From positions 1 to 64,000 of the forward strand of contig NZ_JAKLUA010000005.1 in assembly GCF_022012435.1 (NCBI RefSeq): 64,000 nt of DNA, in the 5' to 3' direction. Position numbers and translations under genes: made by a program. Shown one piece after another: positions 63,326 through 64,000 of the stretch (within the stretch, counting starts at the first letter, position 1; every line of letters starts with the position of its first letter). Source of the stretch: Bradyrhizobium zhengyangense. GTDB taxonomy: Bacteria > Pseudomonadota > Alphaproteobacteria > Rhizobiales > Xanthobacteraceae. The notes under the pieces are model-generated. The model did not search any database. It worked only from the letters and a program-made list of their open reading frames with translations, and was not told the DNA's origin.

Positions 63326-64000
63326 TCAGTCTGCGTCGAGGACGGCCGGCTCGATGACGCCGGCGCGCTCGGTGATCACCCTGTATTGCTCGGGCCGCCG
63401 GTGGGCGGCGAAATTGAACATCTTGTCCTTGCCCTGGCGGCAGAGGTCGAGATCGATGTCAGCGACGATCACCTCGTCCGTCAGCGTCGCGGCCTGCGCG
63501 ACAATGCGGCCGTTGGGATCGACGATGCAGGAGCCGCCGATCAGGCCCGAGCCGTCCTCGTCCCCGGCCTTGGCGACCGAGATCGCCCAGGTCGCGTTCA
63601 TGTAGGCGTTGGCCTGCGTCACGAGCGTCGAGTGGAAAGTGCGCAAGGAGGCGTCTTCCGTGGTGCCGCCATTGGGATCGTAGGCCGCCGAATTGTAGCC
63701 GATGCAGACGAGTTCGACGCCTTGCAGGCCAAGAACGCGCCAGGATTCCGGCCAGCGCCGATCATTGCAGATCATCATGCCCATGATCGCATGGGCCCAG
63801 GCCGAGCCGGCGCGGAAGGCCGGAAAGCCGAGATCGCCATATTCGAAGTAGCGCTTCTCGAGCTGCTGGTAGCGTGCGCCCGCGCGCGGCTCGACCGAGC
63901 CAGGCAGATGCACCTTGCGGTAACGGCCGAGGATCTCGCCGTCGCGATCAACCAGGATGGCGCAATTGTAACGACGGCCGTCGGGGGTCAGCTCGGCATA
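63326..64000 (-). CDS. N-carbamoyl-D-amino acid hydrolase (nitrilase superfamily), partial
   Basis: The last 224 residues of a nitrilase-superfamily enzyme; the N-terminus with the catalytic Glu lies beyond the window. The catalytic Lys is in YRKVHLPG and the catalytic Cys in MMICNDRRWPESW. The stretch LEKRYFEYGDLGFPAFR and the end FNFAAHRRPEQYRVITE match D-carbamoylases closely. It would release a D-amino acid, CO2 and ammonia from a carbamoyl amino acid. First visible gene of the hydantoin-like operon, 54 bp before the binding-protein gene. Confidence 0.92.
   Translation of the reverse strand, partial: YAELTPDGRRYNCAILVDRDGEILGRYRKVHLPGSVEPRAGARYQQLEKRYFEYGDLGFPAFRAGSAWAHAIMGMMICNDRRWPESWRVLGLQGVELVCIGYNSAAYDPNGGTTEDASLRTFHSTLVTQANAYMNATWAISVAKAGDEDGSGLIGGSCIVDPNGRIVAQAATLTDEVIVADIDLDLCRQGKDKMFNFAAHRRPEQYRVITERAGVIEPAVLDAD

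Overview
The window reads as chromosomal DNA of a high-GC alphaproteobacterium, most probably Bradyrhizobium or a close relative. The evidence is the tol-pal-cpoB-tilS-ftsH order, the large number of ABC transporters and LysR regulators, several PAS/HWE/GGDEF signalling proteins, and short palindromic repeats of the GTGGGCA-N-TGCCCAC and CGTCATTGCGAGCG kinds between genes. The genus is inferred from gene content and style, not from a marker gene. No rRNA, tRNA, CRISPR array, insertion sequence or phage gene was seen.

Region 1 (0-13 kb, all minus strand) is the cell-envelope block. tolQ-tolR-tolA-tolB are followed by two unusual guests, a GGDEF/EAL protein and a FeeM-like N-acyl amino acid synthase, and then by pal, cpoB, tilS, ftsH and a DUF3052 gene. 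The thioesterase gene ybgC, usual upstream of tolQ, is not visible.

Region 2 (13-30 kb) is mixed: a flavodoxin, cysE, small membrane proteins, a DUF2852 protein with a TetR regulator that appears to share its operator, two chemoreceptors, two SDR/2-hydroxyacid reductases and a TetR/GST divergent pair. Three transcription units carry the same TGTCGG-N17-CGTC promoter: a DGPF protein plus an ECF42-type sigma factor, SRPBCC plus VOC proteins, and a second DGPF protein about 7 kb away. They look like one sigma-factor regulon.

Region 3 (30-42 kb) holds hyuB/hyuA (ATP-dependent hydantoinase or oxoprolinase), a sirtuin, a soluble HWE histidine kinase, a DUF1488 protein, an SDR, a frameshifted nucleobase permease, dctA and an ABC-F ATPase.

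Region 4 (42-64 kb) is a catabolic island of three modules. (a) A LysR gene diverges from MFS-GAF-amidohydrolase. (b) A LysR gene diverges from a polyamine/opine-type ABC transporter followed by a multi-subunit flavin oxidase (HcnABC/opine-oxidase type). (c) A long minus-strand operon runs from an N-carbamoyl-D-amino acid hydrolase (cut by the window end) through a polar amino acid ABC transporter with two binding proteins, a PuuE-like deacetylase-fold hydrolase, a hydantoin/Asp-Glu racemase and an orphan peptide-binding protein to a second amidohydrolase. Module (c) has the racemase and carbamoylase of a hydantoin pathway but no classical hydantoinase, so the deacetylase-fold enzyme or the amidohydrolase may supply that step. 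This is the best candidate for a little-described system here.
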